From: Marchantia polymorpha subsp. ruderalis
Lineage: Eukaryota; Streptophyta; Marchantiopsida; Marchantiales; Marchantiaceae
Direction: 5' to 3'
NCBI GenBank assembly: GCA_037833965.1
Contig: AP031351.1
Location: 2,988,501-3,052,500 of the forward strand
Length of the DNA stretch: 64,000 nucleotides
Under the pieces are notes generated by a model. It ran no database searches, was not told where the DNA came from, and saw nothing but the letters and a program-made list of their open reading frames with translations. Shown here one piece after another: positions 44,986 to 57,916 of the stretch. A program made the position numbers and the translations under genes. The number at the start of each line of letters is the position of its first letter. Within the stretch, counting starts at the first letter, position 1.

Positions 44986-47900
44986 CTCCACGTTTTCACA
45001 AAAAAAGAAATACGGATCTCTGTGGCACTAACAGGTTCGGACTTCCTCTGCTGATGTGCACCGGAGAAGCAGAATAAATCAGAATTGCTGAAACTGTCTG
45101 TCCCAGGATGCTCGCCTCGATGTTCGATTGTCAATAACGGATGGAAGTAATAACGTCCAGGAGAAGGGACCACTGCAAGGACTAAACCGCAAGAGTCCTG
45201 AAGTTCAAATTCGTGTAGCCGATAGCGAAGGCGACCGAGGAAATAGAGCAGGTGGGTCCTGCCGGCGCCGAAAACTCCACTACAGAGGGGAAAATTTTCA
45301 ACCAAGCAAATCGAGAACCATGCACGGCAAGAAACCCCAAGCAGAAACAGAATGGTAACGGCGCATGGGTGAGTTGAGGCCAAGTACAAACTCAGGCGTT
45401 TATTTGTCCAAGCACCAACGCACCCAGATAAGCACCGCAGACTTCAGACAGCGAGGCGCTCATTCGAACAAAGTGTCACAAGGAACAACAGGACGGGAAA
45501 CACAGACAGAGCCGGACAGGAGAATAGGGACTACAATCTACCTTAAACTCAAGCCAGCAGTCAGCTCTTCTGCTTCACATGCCCTGAGATCATTCACTCA
45601 GACATCTGTCCCTCTCGCATCACGCCTCTGGAAACAACATCCTCAATCAGAAATCCACCATCACCTCTTCCTCTCTACCCCTCCCTCTCCCTCTCTCGAA
45701 TCCTCCTCGACCCTGCAGAAGGCGGCTCTCGGTCAAGCCAACCTCCCGCTCTCGGATTCTGTTTCTCGTCCGCCCCTCCCAGTCCCGTAGTCCAGCACCA
45801 GCCCCAGCACCTCCTCCTCCTCCTCCTCCTCCTCTGCCTGCTCCTACTACTGCTACTGCTACTACTCCTTCAAGAACCTCAGAGCACTCTATCAACCCTA
45901 AAGATTCACCTGGCGGAAAACCGTGCTGGCAGAAAGTTCAGGTGCCCCGATTCGGCTGTGGAAAATCCGCAAGCTCCTCTAAGAGCAGGAGCGCTGAGCT
46001 TGCCGCGCGTGATCGGAGGGAGATGCTGGCACCGGCCTCGAGCAAGCTCGCATCGGGCTCCTGGCGAACAGAGCACTCGAGTCCTCCGAGAGCTCGCGCA
46101 GCAGCAGCAGCAGCAGCAGCACGCCGAGACTCGCAGGCCACCTCGAGCTCGTCATGTGACACAGGCCCTGCGGCCGAGCGACGACGACGAGGAGCGCGCG
46201 CGCGCGCGAGCGAGCGGAGGGGCAGACGAAGAACAAACGAACGAGCGAACGAAACTGGAAGCGAGGGAAGGAGCGTCCGAGGGAGGGAGGGAGGCAGAGG
46301 CAGAGGCAGAGGGGCGAGGGAGGGAGGGAGGGAGGCAGCGGGCGGGCGCGCGGGCGAGGGAGGGAGGGTCAGATGGATGGAGGGAACACAAAGCGAAGCG
46401 AGCGAGCGAGGGAAGGGTTTGAATGCACTCTCGCGCCTCTTCTTCCGAGCGCGCCAAAGGCTTCGCCACGTCAGCCCGGCAGGGGTTCCAGCTGCGCCTC
46501 GCGGGCGCCTGCCACCGCCGCGGCCGGTGGCCTTCTCTCTCTGCTCTCGAGGCCCGTCACCGGCAGCTCATCGGAACCAGTCCGTTTTCGCGGGAAACTC
46601 ATGCCCCCGCTCGCTTTACTGACCTTTACCCGTCGGCTCCCGTTACTGCCGGGGTGGACGTCGGACGCCACGCTGGGGCGGGGAGTTACACGGCCTATTG
46701 CCGGTAAGTTTGTTTGGAATTTCACACCCTGCGACCGGACCGGACCAGCATGTCACGATGCGCTAATTCCCGCGTTTTTCTTCGACGAACCGAGACGGAC
46801 AGGTGGAGGGAGGCCTTCCTGCCAGGCCTCGGGGCCCACCGACTCCACCAGTTTTGGGCCGAACGCTGGTTCCGGTTCCCTCCCCCCAACTCTCAGAACT
46901 GACATCGCCGGCCAGTCGGGCGTCGGCAGTGGCCAACGAGGTCAAACGCCAGCCACGTGTCCGGATCCATCCGAAGGCCGTCCCGGAAGCGCTCGACGTC
47001 ACGGTGGTCCTGGACATGTGTCGAGCGCCGACTTGCGGTGACCGCATCAGCGGCGGTATGGTGACCGGTGACGTCAGCATGTTTTTCAACGCAGCGCGGT
47101 CCGGCGTGGTGGATCAGGACTTTCGCTCGTCCGCCCGCTCGGTGCCGCTGAATTGCACTCTAAATACGGCGGAACCTCCATCGGCGGTCCCCAAATTTGG
47201 TGCGGGCAGAACACTCTATTACAGTCCTCTACAGCACACGGACCGATTGACTGCCTCGTAGGCTGCTTCGTAGCCTTGTGATCGGGGAGCGAAGGGCGAT
47301 GGCGAGGTCGACATGTCTTGCTTGCCTCCCTGCCCCTCCGTCGCCACCCCAGAAAAGGTCGACTGGCTCATAATGGCGCTCGCTCTTGACCGTCGAGTCG
47401 AGCCAAGTCCTCGGCTCTGATTGATGAGGTCGGAAGCAAGCGACGAGCTCATCGAATCCACAGAATCCCACTCTGAGCTGGGAGACTCGATTGCAGCAGT
47501 CAGGCCGAGTGCTCATTGGTGATTCACTCGCCGATCTGCAGTCGTAATTACTCTTCGCCTTCTGTCGATGCAAATTGCTCCCTCCAGGTCGATATTGCCG
47601 CAGCAGCGTCAGAGCTGCCTGCGGTTCCCTGAGCTGAGCTCGGGGATGGCCGGCAGCCATGTGCCTGCAATTCTGGACATTGTCTAGTTAAAAATACCGT
47701 CGGACTCTTTCGGGGACTTGTTGGACTTCGAGACGGGCTTCTTGTCCCGGGATCGGGTGTTCGGGTGTCAGGGCCTCCTTAGTCTCAGTGGATCGACCTT
47801 GGTCTCTGAGACCTGCTTGCCTTGCTTGACGGTAGTGAAGAGACGAGGGCAGATTCGCCGATTCGCGCGCTCTTTCCTTCCGGATCACGATTTGAGTGAT

Positions 47901-49192
47901 CGACAGGGTCGTCGAACTTGTAAGCCAGGTACAGATCTTGGGAGTTCCAGAGGCTGTGTGAGAAGCTGATGAATGTTTGGGAAATTGAAGAGGGCATTTT
48001 TGTGAATGAACTCTGCGGAACGGAATGCCGTTTTCCTCCGAGCGACGAAGCGCATGGATCATGTCGCCGCACGGCGCACTCATGCTACCGTTGTGTTCCC
48101 CGTACGAGCTCGATTCCACACTTGCAGCTCAAGTGAGAATTCTTGAAGGAGGTGTTGTAGTGCAAGAATTACAACGGAGTCTCGCGGGTGGATGTTTAGA
48201 TCGACATCGGTCGAAGCAAAATCCACGGGCCAAACGATCGTTTCGATGTTTTCTAACGAGAAATCACTGCACTGTATTGCTAGGCGCCAGGTCAGCCGGC
48301 GAGCAAACCGAAGTGCAGTGATTTCAATTAGACGTGAATGTCGATGAAGGGGACCTTCGATTCCCCATGAGGGATTCACAGACTCACCTTGCGGTGCCTC
48401 GATTCCGAAGCCTTCATCGCACTCGCAGCGTGGGATCTCGAGATCACATGCTGGTGCACTTGCTCCCTCCCACTGGACATTACAGGAGCCCGCGAGGTCT
48501 CGCGGTCTTATCCGGGTCAAAACGGAGCCGAGCTCGGCTCGACACGTGGTCCTGATATCGTGGATATCCGTCGAGAAGAAGTCAACCCGGGCGACGGGTG
48601 GCACGCTGGCGATGGTGGATTGGCCAGCCTCGCATGGCATGGCAAGGCATGGCACGGGCACTGGCCATTGGCGCTGCCGTGGCAGTCCCGCAGCCGGTTC
48701 GCCTTGTGCCGCTGCTTGTGAGAGCGAGCGAGCGCCTTGAGTGTTTGAATCCGCGAGGCCCTGCAGTCTCAGCCCCTCGTCGTCCACGGACCTTAGGGTA
48801 AAGCAAATGTCTGGATCCGATGGAGTCCCGCCGTCCGTCGTGCACGATGCCATCGAGCTTTCGTGCTCTTGCGGATATGAGAGTGGCCGCGAAATGGGTG
48901 GAGGATTGATAGCATTGGGAACTCGATCGATCGTCTAGTTGCGTCTCGTCTGGTCTGATGAAGCTCGCTCGGGCCATGAGACTGATGACGCAATTGAACT
49001 CTGGGGAATGGGTCGAAGAGCGCGAATTGAGTGATCCTCAATTGTGAGAGTTCGGCATGAAATCGGCACACGCTGCCTGAACCACGATCGCACGATGCCC
49101 AATTCGTTAGACCTTCGAATCCTCTTAGCTCGGCCGTCTGCACGGCTCGAAGTTTGATTTGCTGGGCGGTTCGACCTTGAGCCACTTCTGTC
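44986..49192. promoter_or_regulatory. GC-rich divergent region between E2F and the 49193 gene
   Basis: Presumed promoters and leaders of two divergent genes. Contains CTC triplets at about 45808–45832, CAG triplets at about 46098–46120, GAGC tetranucleotides near 46394–46411 and 48723, and an E2F-type site at 46585–46597. A 14-bp inverted repeat (GAAATCACTGCACT, 48260–48273 with 48312–48325) lies in the part nearer the 49193 gene. Frames such as 48853–48080 (−) have no recognisable motif and are treated as composition effects. Confidence 0.45.
46585..46597. promoter_or_regulatory. Candidate E2F binding site upstream of E2F
   Basis: TTTTCGCGGGAAA contains GCGGGAAA, the complement of the canonical TTTCCCGC E2F site. 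It lies about 1.6 kb upstream of the E2F start codon in a GC-rich region. A near match, ATTCCCGCG, lies at 46766–46774. An 8-bp match alone can occur by chance. Confidence 0.4.
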
Positions 49193-50388
49193 ATGATTTC
49201 CATCGCACATTCTGTTAGTGCGGCTCGTCCGCCCACTTGCCGCCGCCTGCTAGTGACTCAACTCTCGCCGAATGCGCAATGCGCTTCGCTGGGACTGTGC
49301 AATGCGCCGCGTTTCCGAAGCAAGCTCTGCCGAAACGTCTCGCCGTCCTCGACCCGGCGATGTGTGAAATTGCGCCGCAAATGTCAGCTCAAGTTGGTCG
49401 CCTCGCACGCCATTTCCGTTTCAGGAGACTTGGCGCATGGCGATGGGGACGAAGAGGGAATCTCACAGCGCGCGGAGCGTGAGCTCCGAGTTGCCGAGGC
49501 AACCGCGCAGATAAATGAAGAGCGTGAAGTGCAAGTGGATGGCGGTGCGATCGGGGAGGTTCTCGTGGAGTATCGGCTCGAGGAATCGGGGCATCTGAGC
49601 AAAGTGAAGGTGTCGGTGGACGAGGATGGGCGCTCTCGGACCTTCAGGGAGACTGTGACGGCTAGACTACAGCTTCAGCTGCAGTTGTTGCTGCAGAGCG
49701 TTCGCAAGTTTTCTTTCAGACAGTTCATCAAAGATTATGGCAAGAAGAAGCCGGGACCGGAAGACATGAATTTCTCTGCCGCTGTGTACGACTCCAAGAC
49801 AGGAGTTGACATTCTAACTCAGTGGACATCGACAGAGCTCACGCTGCAGCATGCTCAGATGGCCAGAATTGCTCAAGACACCCGCTACCTGGTGTTGGCT
49901 TTCGGCCTCTTCGGCATCGTCCGAATTCTCGAAGCCATCGTGCTCACAGTCACAAGCAGAGACCCCAGGAAATTACTGGACGCTTCTAACGCGTTGGATC
50001 CTCTGACTGTGGCCTTTTTGGCGAATGGCATGAGAAAACCCATGGTGGCAATGCTGAATGTCGATCCCACCGACCTTCAGGAGGTCAATCGGTTGAAGAT
50101 GAAATTCTGGAAAGAGCTGCACGCTTTCTACGAGCGGCAATGGAAAGTCGTAAGCATCTGCTCTCACCTGACATCATCATCATCCCTGTGAAACCCGATT
50201 GCTTTTCGTCTGCCCATGCATGCATGAGCTTTTTCTGATGGATGTGCTTGGGTGTTGCGGAACAGATGGCTACACTGGGAATTGCTAGACTGCTCAACTT
50301 GATAGGCACGCATCTTCCGGCTGCTCAATTCGTCACGGGTAAGCTGAAGCTCGTGTGGGACATGATGATGACATTGCCCTTGTTCTAG
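49193..50388 (+). CDS. Unrecognised protein, probably plastid-targeted and membrane-associated
   Basis: Two exons, 49193–50149 and 50266–50388, join in phase (GT at 50150, AG at 50264–50265) to give 359 residues. The first 75 or so residues are rich in Ser, Arg, Ala and Cys with almost no acidic residues, as in chloroplast transit peptides. A charged region with a repeated LQLQLQLLL segment follows, then a conserved-looking part (FRQFIKDYGKKKPGPEDMNF). One likely membrane helix is present (YLVLAFGLFGIVRILEAIVL). The C-terminal half has alternating helical segments ending in KLVWDMMMTLPLF. I do not recognise the family. It is transcribed divergently from E2F and converges on the thiamin pyrophosphokinase gene. 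Confidence 0.7.
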
Positions 50389-51869
50389 GCACGAATTTCT
50401 GTACCTGTGTCTGTAACTGTTTGTAACATTCTTAGTGTAAATACTGGAGCTGAGATTTGGCTTTCGCCGCATGCGAATCGTTCCTCGAAACCAGAATCGT
50501 TGTTTGAAAATGTATTGTTCTTCGAATCGAAGAGAAAGAACTGCAACACAAATTACGGAAGAGCCGCCTCCACAGTCGTCCGGTGATCGGAGCAGTGGAC
50601 ACAAGCGATTCGGAATCTTGCACACGTGTACAGATGAAGAAATTGCTCTTGTAAAACGGCTGCATTATACACCTTTGGCCATCCTCGTCCATTCATTCAT
50701 TCTGTTTAACTCCATTGTAATCGTGCAAGCGTACAGAAAGGCCTCCCCATGAGGTCGAACATCGATTGATCATTAGGATGATAGTGAAGCGTTGGACCAA
50801 TTTATTCGATTGCTTGCTTGAGCCCTTGATTTCGGATAAACTTTCAGCATTCAACCACTTTCTAATCCGGCCGAATGAAAATAGCAGCAGAATTCTACAC
50901 TTCTAGACATACAACAAAATAGATATACTGTCGTACTTCCAGGACATCGCATGTGGATGTTTTCTTCATCGCCAGAACTGAACAAAACTCCTGAGAACAG
51001 AGTATCAATTTCATCGTCCGTCTACATTCGTAAGTTTTCTGGATGTCGTTTACTATCAACAATCATTTAATAGTCTCGCAATAAACTTTTCTGTCTAATA
51101 GAGCTAATATATGCAGTATCAGTGGGCAAATTCCGCGAGTGTGAATTCTTGAGAGGTACGATAGTGGCAACGACATAATTCCACAACTTCCCTTGAAAGA
51201 AAAAACTAAAGAGATTTAGACAGTATTTTCTTACATATAGAGACAATAATGTCTGTTTAATCTTGAGTCTGAAAGAGACTATGAATGTAATGAAGTACTC
51301 TAATTTGCTACTCATACCCGCTTCAATCAATCCGGCTGTACAATACTTCACCCGGAGATACTCCGCTGTCTATCATGTCTTAATAACCAATTGTTATCCG
51401 TATCTATTATGGCAAACCTCCAATCACGCAAGTGAAATTTCAGTCTACATCAACCTGAGATCTTTACTATAAAAATCATCCAGGAGAGATGAGAACGAGA
51501 ATTAAAGTCACAACTCTAACCTTTCACCTATATTTGAGACACACTCCTCAAATGCAATTCCTGATTCTGCTAACCAGCTGCATGGAAATCAATAAAAATC
51601 ATGGCGTCCATTTCAGACAGCGAGATGTGGATAATAACAGATCTACAAAAGTGAGCAAAGAATTGATGAATGCTGGTGTTACAACTGAGGTTGCTCACTA
51701 TTTCCTATCTCCTACACTAACACCTTCATGGCTGCCATAATCTGAAACAAGATCCCTGTATTTGTTGGAACTCAGTCATTCTGCGCGACTCAAATCTGAT
51801 ACGATCTAGTTACTCTGGAAGACTCTACAAACCATTCAACATCTAAACGCTTCAGATAATGATTGATAA
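50389..51869. other. Convergent intergenic region
   Basis: Contains the 3' regions of the 49193 gene and of thiamin pyrophosphokinase. Frames here are short and unconvincing; no repeats or structured elements were noticed. Confidence 0.4.
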
Positions 51870-53864
51870 TTATGTTGGACAAATATCCTCTCCAGACTGT
51901 CGTATGGCTATCGTCCATATAAGAGGACTATCTGACACCACAGTGACCACATCGTCATCCAAAAGGTTTGAGGTGCTGATCAGAGATCCAAATGCCATTC
52001 CACTTTCATCTGCAAAATACGAGCAGCGGAATCAGAACCAGCGACACTCTCGTCATCCATCTGGTCTACAGCATTTCAGTAACGTTTGCTGACTAATCTT
52101 TGGAACTGACAGGACAGTACTCACTTAAGTTCCAACGAAGTCCGGTGGTGGTAGTGCTTTCAGATGATGTACCGAACGGGATTAATCCACAGTGAGGACC
52201 CTCCACAGCACAGTTTATCCGAATCTCGTGTGAAAAGCCTTGGGGAAGAAGGTACAACAAACTGTCGTCGCTTAGAAGAGTTATGCGGAGCCTGGGATAC
52301 TTATACAGCACATTGATGTGTGCAAGCACGTGGTCAAATCGCCCTCCAAGAGCTCCTACAACGACGACCTTCAAAGAAAATTTCCAACCCTAAGTTAGGG
52401 AAGCAGACATAAGAAACAGCAGCCTGGACACTGGCTCTGCGGTTGTCGAAGCAGCCATCGGCAGGGCTTTCACGTAGCAAAAGCACAAGCATCACAACAA
52501 ACAGTGAGCTCACCTTACGAGGGGCTGTGTTGGAATCGACGTCTTTGATATAAGCTATACACTTCTCAAAGTCTGTTGTATCTTGATCCTCCGACTCATC
52601 GATAACCACTGTGCCCTGTGTGACAAGCAAGACCACAAGCTACGTCAAACCAAAGGAACAACACAACCGCGAGAACTGAAAAAGCCAAGCCTACTGCACC
52701 TGCAGTCATACAACATCTCGAATCGTCTTCCAATCACAAACCCGGCGCCTCCATGCATAGCTCACATTCATCGCATCTGATTGGACTCTCATGCATACGA
52801 CCCTGACTAACATGTGTCATATACACGTCAGACAAAGAACGGACTGTAGAGGCATAGGAAATGTCCTCTTCCTTCACCGCAGACAGGGACATGTCAAGGT
52901 TTGGTGAAGTAATAATTGTAATCTATTTAGTAAGCATAAACACGCCGATACTGCCACGACGTACGGGCTGTGGCTGTAGGTGGGGTCTTTTAATACAGAT
53001 GACCGGAGGAGGTAGAACGTTCAGATGAGTGGGAAATTTGCAGCAGAAGAACGCTCCCATCGGTCAGTGCTTAAAGATGGATGTTATGTCTCGTTCCCCA
53101 AACGTGTTAGTGTTGAATGTCGCCGGAAAGGAGAAGCTGATGAGGCATGTATGCTTCGAAGAAATCAACCCACCAAGCTCAAATAAAAATCCCGTACAGC
53201 CGGTCGTATGGAATCCAAATCTCCCTTTATCACATCAGGCTTGTACCTGGAAGGAGTAGGAGGAAGAATAAAGCCCTCGTGTTTCCGACAAAAGCATAAT
53301 CATCACATGGCGGATTCTAGAGACTAGCCAACCTACGTGCAAATTCGTACATTCTTGGCAGCTAGCTGTCGAAGTTCAGTGATAACCAAAGGCTCGTACC
53401 ACCTACCTTTCACGCACGCTATCTGCATCTTCTTCAGGGAGCAATGCTGGTATTTCGTCATATATTCGATTGGCTCCACCGTCAGCACAAATGCGCAACC
53501 GGGCTGTTCAATATTCAAAGTTCATTAAGGCTCACCAGACAACACGAGAACTGATTCAGCAAAGCACGATCGTTCACTGCGAGAGAGACAGACTCCTGTT
53601 CAACGCAATTCCCTCACCGTAGAGTTTGGTGGCACTCAAATTTGACATTACAGCCTCAAAGCGATCGCGCGCAGCAGGAACTAATTACAATTTCTCACAA
53701 TCTCATCGTGGCTGCGTACCTTGGTTCCAAAGAACGGGTACGAACTTGGGTACGTTGTAATTTAGTACCACCAGGACAAAAGCATCATCGGAGCCATCGG
53801 CGACCGTCACACCGAGGTCGGATTTCAGCGAGAAGCTGGTCCGATGCAGCATCTTATCCACCAT
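51870..53864 (-). CDS. TPK: Thiamin pyrophosphokinase
   Basis: Transfers pyrophosphate from ATP to thiamin to make thiamin diphosphate, the cofactor of pyruvate dehydrogenase, transketolase and others; plant TPKs are largely cytosolic. Six exons join in one frame of 266 residues: 53864–53720, 53503–53407, 53246–53174, 52615–52514, 52368–52125, 52009–51870. Visible motifs in order: FVLVVLNYNVPKFVPVLWNQ, the nucleotide-site RICADGGANRIYDE, KPDVIKGDLDSIRP, DESEDQDTTDFEKC (metal and substrate site), the thiamin-binding VGALGGRFDHVLAHINVLY and EGPHCGLIPFGTSSESTTTTGLRWNLS, and a final FGSLISTSNLL strand. Length and motif order match plant TPK. The start is the first ATG in frame before the conserved core, and there is no clear transit peptide. 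Confidence 0.92.
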
Positions 53865-56425
53865 CCCTTCCCTCCTCGTCCCGCTTACCCTCTCAGGGAA
53901 GTTCTTAGCAAAAGTGTTGACAGTTGCGGAGAACGATCGTGTCGAATTCCATGCACTCAAAGAACTCTGTAATTTGTTCCCCTGCTTTCCTGCAGCCACG
54001 AATGAACGATGGGGCGTCCAAATAATCGCCTTCCTCCTCCATAAGCTGATCTGAGTAGCACGAAAGGTTATTAATCAGGTAATCGACTGCGTCCGAAAAC
54101 AGAACTGAGATCCTATCCTACTCGGCGAGCGAAGGAAATGACATCGAGATGGATTGTCACTGATCGGTCGACAGCAAAGCCCCAGTCTAGCCCCGCCCCT
54201 CCTCGCCCTACCCTCCCCGGTACAACTAGGAGATTTTCTCGAAACAATGTCTGGCCCGAGGTGATGGTGGCCTTTACAGTGATGGAGGGTCGCGTCGACA
54301 AGCAACCCTAACTATGGGGTACACGCAACCTCCACAAAAGTCCTGCATGTGTGCAATAATTGATTGATGTAGTCCACGGGCGACGTGCCCGGAGAGTACA
54401 CGACCACCATCCGCTTCGGTACCTATCCATCTCAGCTCGGCCTACGAAAGCAAATGGCTCTTCGCGCGACGTTGCCTTGAGAGGTGGATGGTAGCATTCA
54501 GCTGGCGCTCGCTCGAATAGTATTGCATATGTATACCCAACGTGAGATCTAAGCGACCAGATTTGATTGTTTCTTCTACAGAGTGGTGCATGAAACCGAT
54601 CGAGGGCAGAGCGGGATGCAACTCTTCAACAGTACCTGCTGCAGCAATGCCGAATCGAAGACATTGCGACTACCATCTTCACGAGAGCGACGAGCTGCTA
54701 CAACAACCAAGAAAATATATTCCTGAGTGCATTCTGTCGGTCCCTCACACGCGACTCGTGCATCCGTCCATTCCAAAGAACACGAAAGGTGCACAGGCCT
54801 AACGAACTATCTTCTGCTGCTCCTCACGCACGCACGCTGCACTCAAACATTAATCTTTCCTGCACCGAAACACGCCAAACAACCAATTTCCAGCGCCGAA
54901 GCAAGACTCGATGTCTGCCCCTGCCCTCTCCTCTCGTCTCGTCTCGTCTCTCCTCTCCTCTCCTTCCCTCGCCTTTCTATCAGACGAGGGAAATTTGCCC
55001 GAAGCGCATTGTAAATATTCTCGAAGTCCCTCGGCCTCGCTCGCTCTCGCTCTCCAGGCTCGAGGTCTCCGTGCCTCGGCTCGGACTCTCGGACCCGTCA
55101 GACGTTCGTCAGACACCGGGCCGCCGGTCGTCGTCGCGTGCGAAGGCGGGGTGAGCGTACGGAATGTCGGGTCTCGGGCTTCCCGTTGATGGATGTCCGT
55201 CGATGGTCGTCAGTGACGAAAACCGACGTGACGACTCGTCACGGACGGAGTGGACGAACGGGATGCGGATCTTTCCTGTCTTCATCCGAATCGTCTACAC
55301 GTGAACCGGACGATCGTACGGACGGGGCGTGCATTCGCGGCACTTTCTGCGAAAGGTCAGAGGGCGAAAAAGGACAGGACTGTGAGTATGTACTGTAACG
55401 GGCCCCGGAGGCCGGGGCACGTTTGACAATTTTTTATTCCAAGTTCAAACCGTTGTCGATTCGGCTTTCTTTCTTGCTCTACAGTCCGGGTCAACCTTCG
55501 TTTCTCCGTCTTTTATGGTCCCCGGCAGCAGGCGATCCCCTCTCGAACATGATTCCCGATCTAGCGCCTATCAGCGACCCCGATCGAGGCGCCTGAAGGT
55601 GCGCATGGTTGCCACTGGATGGACTCGATGAGCCCGCTCGCTCCATGGACTGAATGAATGAGCATCCGGCAGCAGTCCACAGTCCGTGCATCGAATCCAA
55701 CAATCACGAAGCGATCGAGAAACCGACAAACCCGGCACTATGCCGAAACCGCAATGCGAACGAACGAATGCCCCAAATTGCAACTCTGGCCCAAATCGTG
55801 CAGTTTCGCAACCCCGCCCGGTTTGAAGGTCAGCGCAGAGCGAGAACCGATGGAAGAGGAACGAATTGTGCGTTGCGATCGATACCCCGTGGAATGTGCA
55901 CAGGTTGGGTTCCGTTCCGTTCCTCCGGTTGCGCTTGGCCCCGGGGCGGAGGAGGGAATCGAAATCGAGAGGAAATGGAATTCGAAAATATACGCAAAGG
56001 GTCGACGAAAATGTATTGACGATAATGTTTTGAAGGGGCGACAAAGCAACAGCGGGCGACGAACAGTGGCGCGGCCCTGCCTCCCTCCGAGCCTCTGCCG
56101 ATCGTGGAGGTCGGAGAGCTCTTCAACGAGAAGAGAGGGTGCCAAGGACTTTCGACACATTGAAACGCTCTTTTCTCTCGGAAGCCTCGAGATGCACAGC
56201 CCAGCTCGAATCGCCGAGACGGAGAGCTGGATCGGCGCCCCGCTCGGCCGCGCGTGCCCTCGCTCCTGGCCCGCCCGGAGCGCATTATAACGCAGGCCGC
56301 GCCCCAGCAATCCCATCATCGCAGCAGCAGCGCGCCCTGTCTCGACGAGCTCAGCAGGCATCGAGCGGAATCTCGCGCAGATCAGAGCGCGTAATTTCGT
56401 TTTTCGAGAGTTTTTCGAGGGCGAG
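53865..56425. promoter_or_regulatory. Divergent promoter region of TPK and V-ATPase B
   Basis: The part next to V-ATPase B (from about 54,880) is GC-rich with CTCGT and CTCTC runs (54,930–54,970) and CTCG repeats near 55,040, like the other leaders in the window. Long frames in this block, such as 55658–56290 (+) and 56940–55738 (−), have no motif and overlap V-ATPase B or each other. No separate gene is supported. Confidence 0.45.
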
Positions 56426-57916
56426 ATGGTGAGCGCCGATGGGAAGACGGGAGAGTACGAGTGCCAGCCGTTGCTGGAGTACAGGACGGTGACGGGAGTG
56501 GCGGGGCCGCTGGTGATTCTGGACAAGGTGAAGGGGCCCAAGTTCCAAGAGATCGTGAACCTGCGGCTGGGCGACGGGACGTTGCGGCGCGGGCAGGTGC
56601 TGGAGGTGGACGGCGAGCGCGCCGTGGTGCAGGTGTTCGAGGGCACGGCGGGCATCGACAACAAGCACACGACGATCGAGTTCACGGGCGAGGTGCTCAA
56701 GACGCCCGTCTCGCTCGACATGCTGGGCCGCATCTTCAACGGGTCGGGCAAGCCCATCGACAACGGGCCGCCGATTCTGGCCGAGGCCTTCCTCGACATC
56801 TCGGGCGCGTCCATCAATCCGAGCGAGCGGACGTACCCCGAGGAGATGATCCAAACGGGCATCTCGACCATCGACGTGATGAACTCGATCGCGCGCGGGC
56901 AGAAGATCCCGCTCTTCAGCGCCGCGGGGCTGCCGCACAACGAGATCGCGGCGCAGATCTGCCGTCAGGCCGGGCTGGTGCGCCGGCTGGAGCAGTCGCA
57001 GTCGCAGGCGCATGGGGGCGATCTGCTGACCGGTGAGGGCGGTGAGGACAACAACTTCGCCATCGTGTTCGCGGCCATGGGCGTGAACATGGAGACGGCG
57101 CAATTCTTCAAGCGCGACTTCGAGGAGAACGGGTCGATGGAGCGCGTGACGCTCTTTCTCAACCTGGCCAACGACCCGACCATCGAGCGCATCATCACGC
57201 CGCGCATCGCCCTCACCACGGCCGAGTACTACGCGTACGAGTGCGGCAAGCACGTGCTCGTCATTCTCACCGACATGAGCTCGTACGCCGACGCGCTGCG
57301 CGAGGTGTCGGCAGCCCGCGAGGAGGTGCCCGGGCGCCGCGGGTACCCGGGATACATGTACACGGATCTGGCCACCATCTACGAGCGCGCCGGGCGTATC
57401 GAAGGGCGCAAGGGCTCCATCACGCAGATCCCCATCCTCACCATGCCCAACGACGACATCACGCACCCGATCCCCGACCTCACGGGCTACATCACCGAGG
57501 GCCAGATCTACATCGACCGCAATCTGCAGAACCGGCAGATCTACCCGCCCATCAATGTGCTGCCGTCGCTGTCGCGGCTCATGAAGAGCGCCATCGGCGA
57601 GGGCATGACTCGCAAGGACCACTCCGACGTCTCGAACCAACTGTACGCCAACTACGCCATCGGCAAGGACGTGCAGTCCATGAAGGCCGTGGTCGGCGAG
57701 GAGGCGCTCTCGGCCGAGGATCTGCTCTACTTGGAATTCCTCGAGAAATTCGAGCAGAAGTTCGTGTCGCAGGGCGCCTACGACACGCGCGACATCTACC
57801 AGTCGCTCGATCTGGCCTGGGGGCTGCTGCGCATCTTCCCGCGCGAGCTTCTGCGCCGTATTCCCGGCAAGACGCTCGACGCCTTTTACAGCCGAGACCA
57901 TCAGCAGGACAACTGA
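56426..57916 (+). CDS. VHA-B: V-type proton ATPase subunit B (intronless)
   Basis: Non-catalytic B subunit of the cytosolic V1 sector, which alternates with subunit A in the ATP-hydrolysing ring of the vacuolar and trans-Golgi proton pump. One uninterrupted frame of 496 codons covers the whole family length. Highly conserved segments include [156 protein letters not shown] and [21 protein letters not shown] short insertion ([16 protein letters not shown], about residues 192–207) is slightly longer than in other plants. Third positions are strongly G/C. Introns are absent, whereas this gene has many introns in flowering plants. No poly-A tract follows the stop codon. Confidence 0.97.
   Translation: MVSADGKTGEYECQPLLEYRTVTGVAGPLVILDKVKGPKFQEIVNLRLGDGTLRRGQVLEVDGERAVVQVFEGTAGIDNKHTTIEFTGEVLKTPVSLDMLGRIFNGSGKPIDNGPPILAEAFLDISGASINPSERTYPEEMIQTGISTIDVMNSIARGQKIPLFSAAGLPHNEIAAQICRQAGLVRRLEQSQSQAHGGDLLTGEGGEDNNFAIVFAAMGVNMETAQFFKRDFEENGSMERVTLFLNLANDPTIERIITPRIALTTAEYYAYECGKHVLVILTDMSSYADALREVSAAREEVPGRRGYPGYMYTDLATIYERAGRIEGRKGSITQIPILTMPNDDITHPIPDLTGYITEGQIYIDRNLQNRQIYPPINVLPSLSRLMKSAIGEGMTRKDHSDVSNQLYANYAIGKDVQSMKAVVGEEALSAEDLLYLEFLEKFEQKFVSQGAYDTRDIYQSLDLAWGLLRIFPRELLRRIPGKTLDAFYSRDHQQDN

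Noticed and set aside
48080-48853. 257-codon minus-strand frame
   Set aside because: No motif, no start context or splice partners, and it overlaps open frames in other phases in GC-rich DNA.
55738-56940. 400-codon minus-strand frame over the V-ATPase B leader
   Set aside because: Half of it is antisense to V-ATPase B, the rest is GC-rich leader, and there is no recognisable motif.
56351-57901. 516-codon open frame antisense to V-ATPase B
   Set aside because: It is the shadow of a GC3-biased coding sequence; its composition (His, Arg, Val, Leu rich) is that of a reverse complement and it has no motif.
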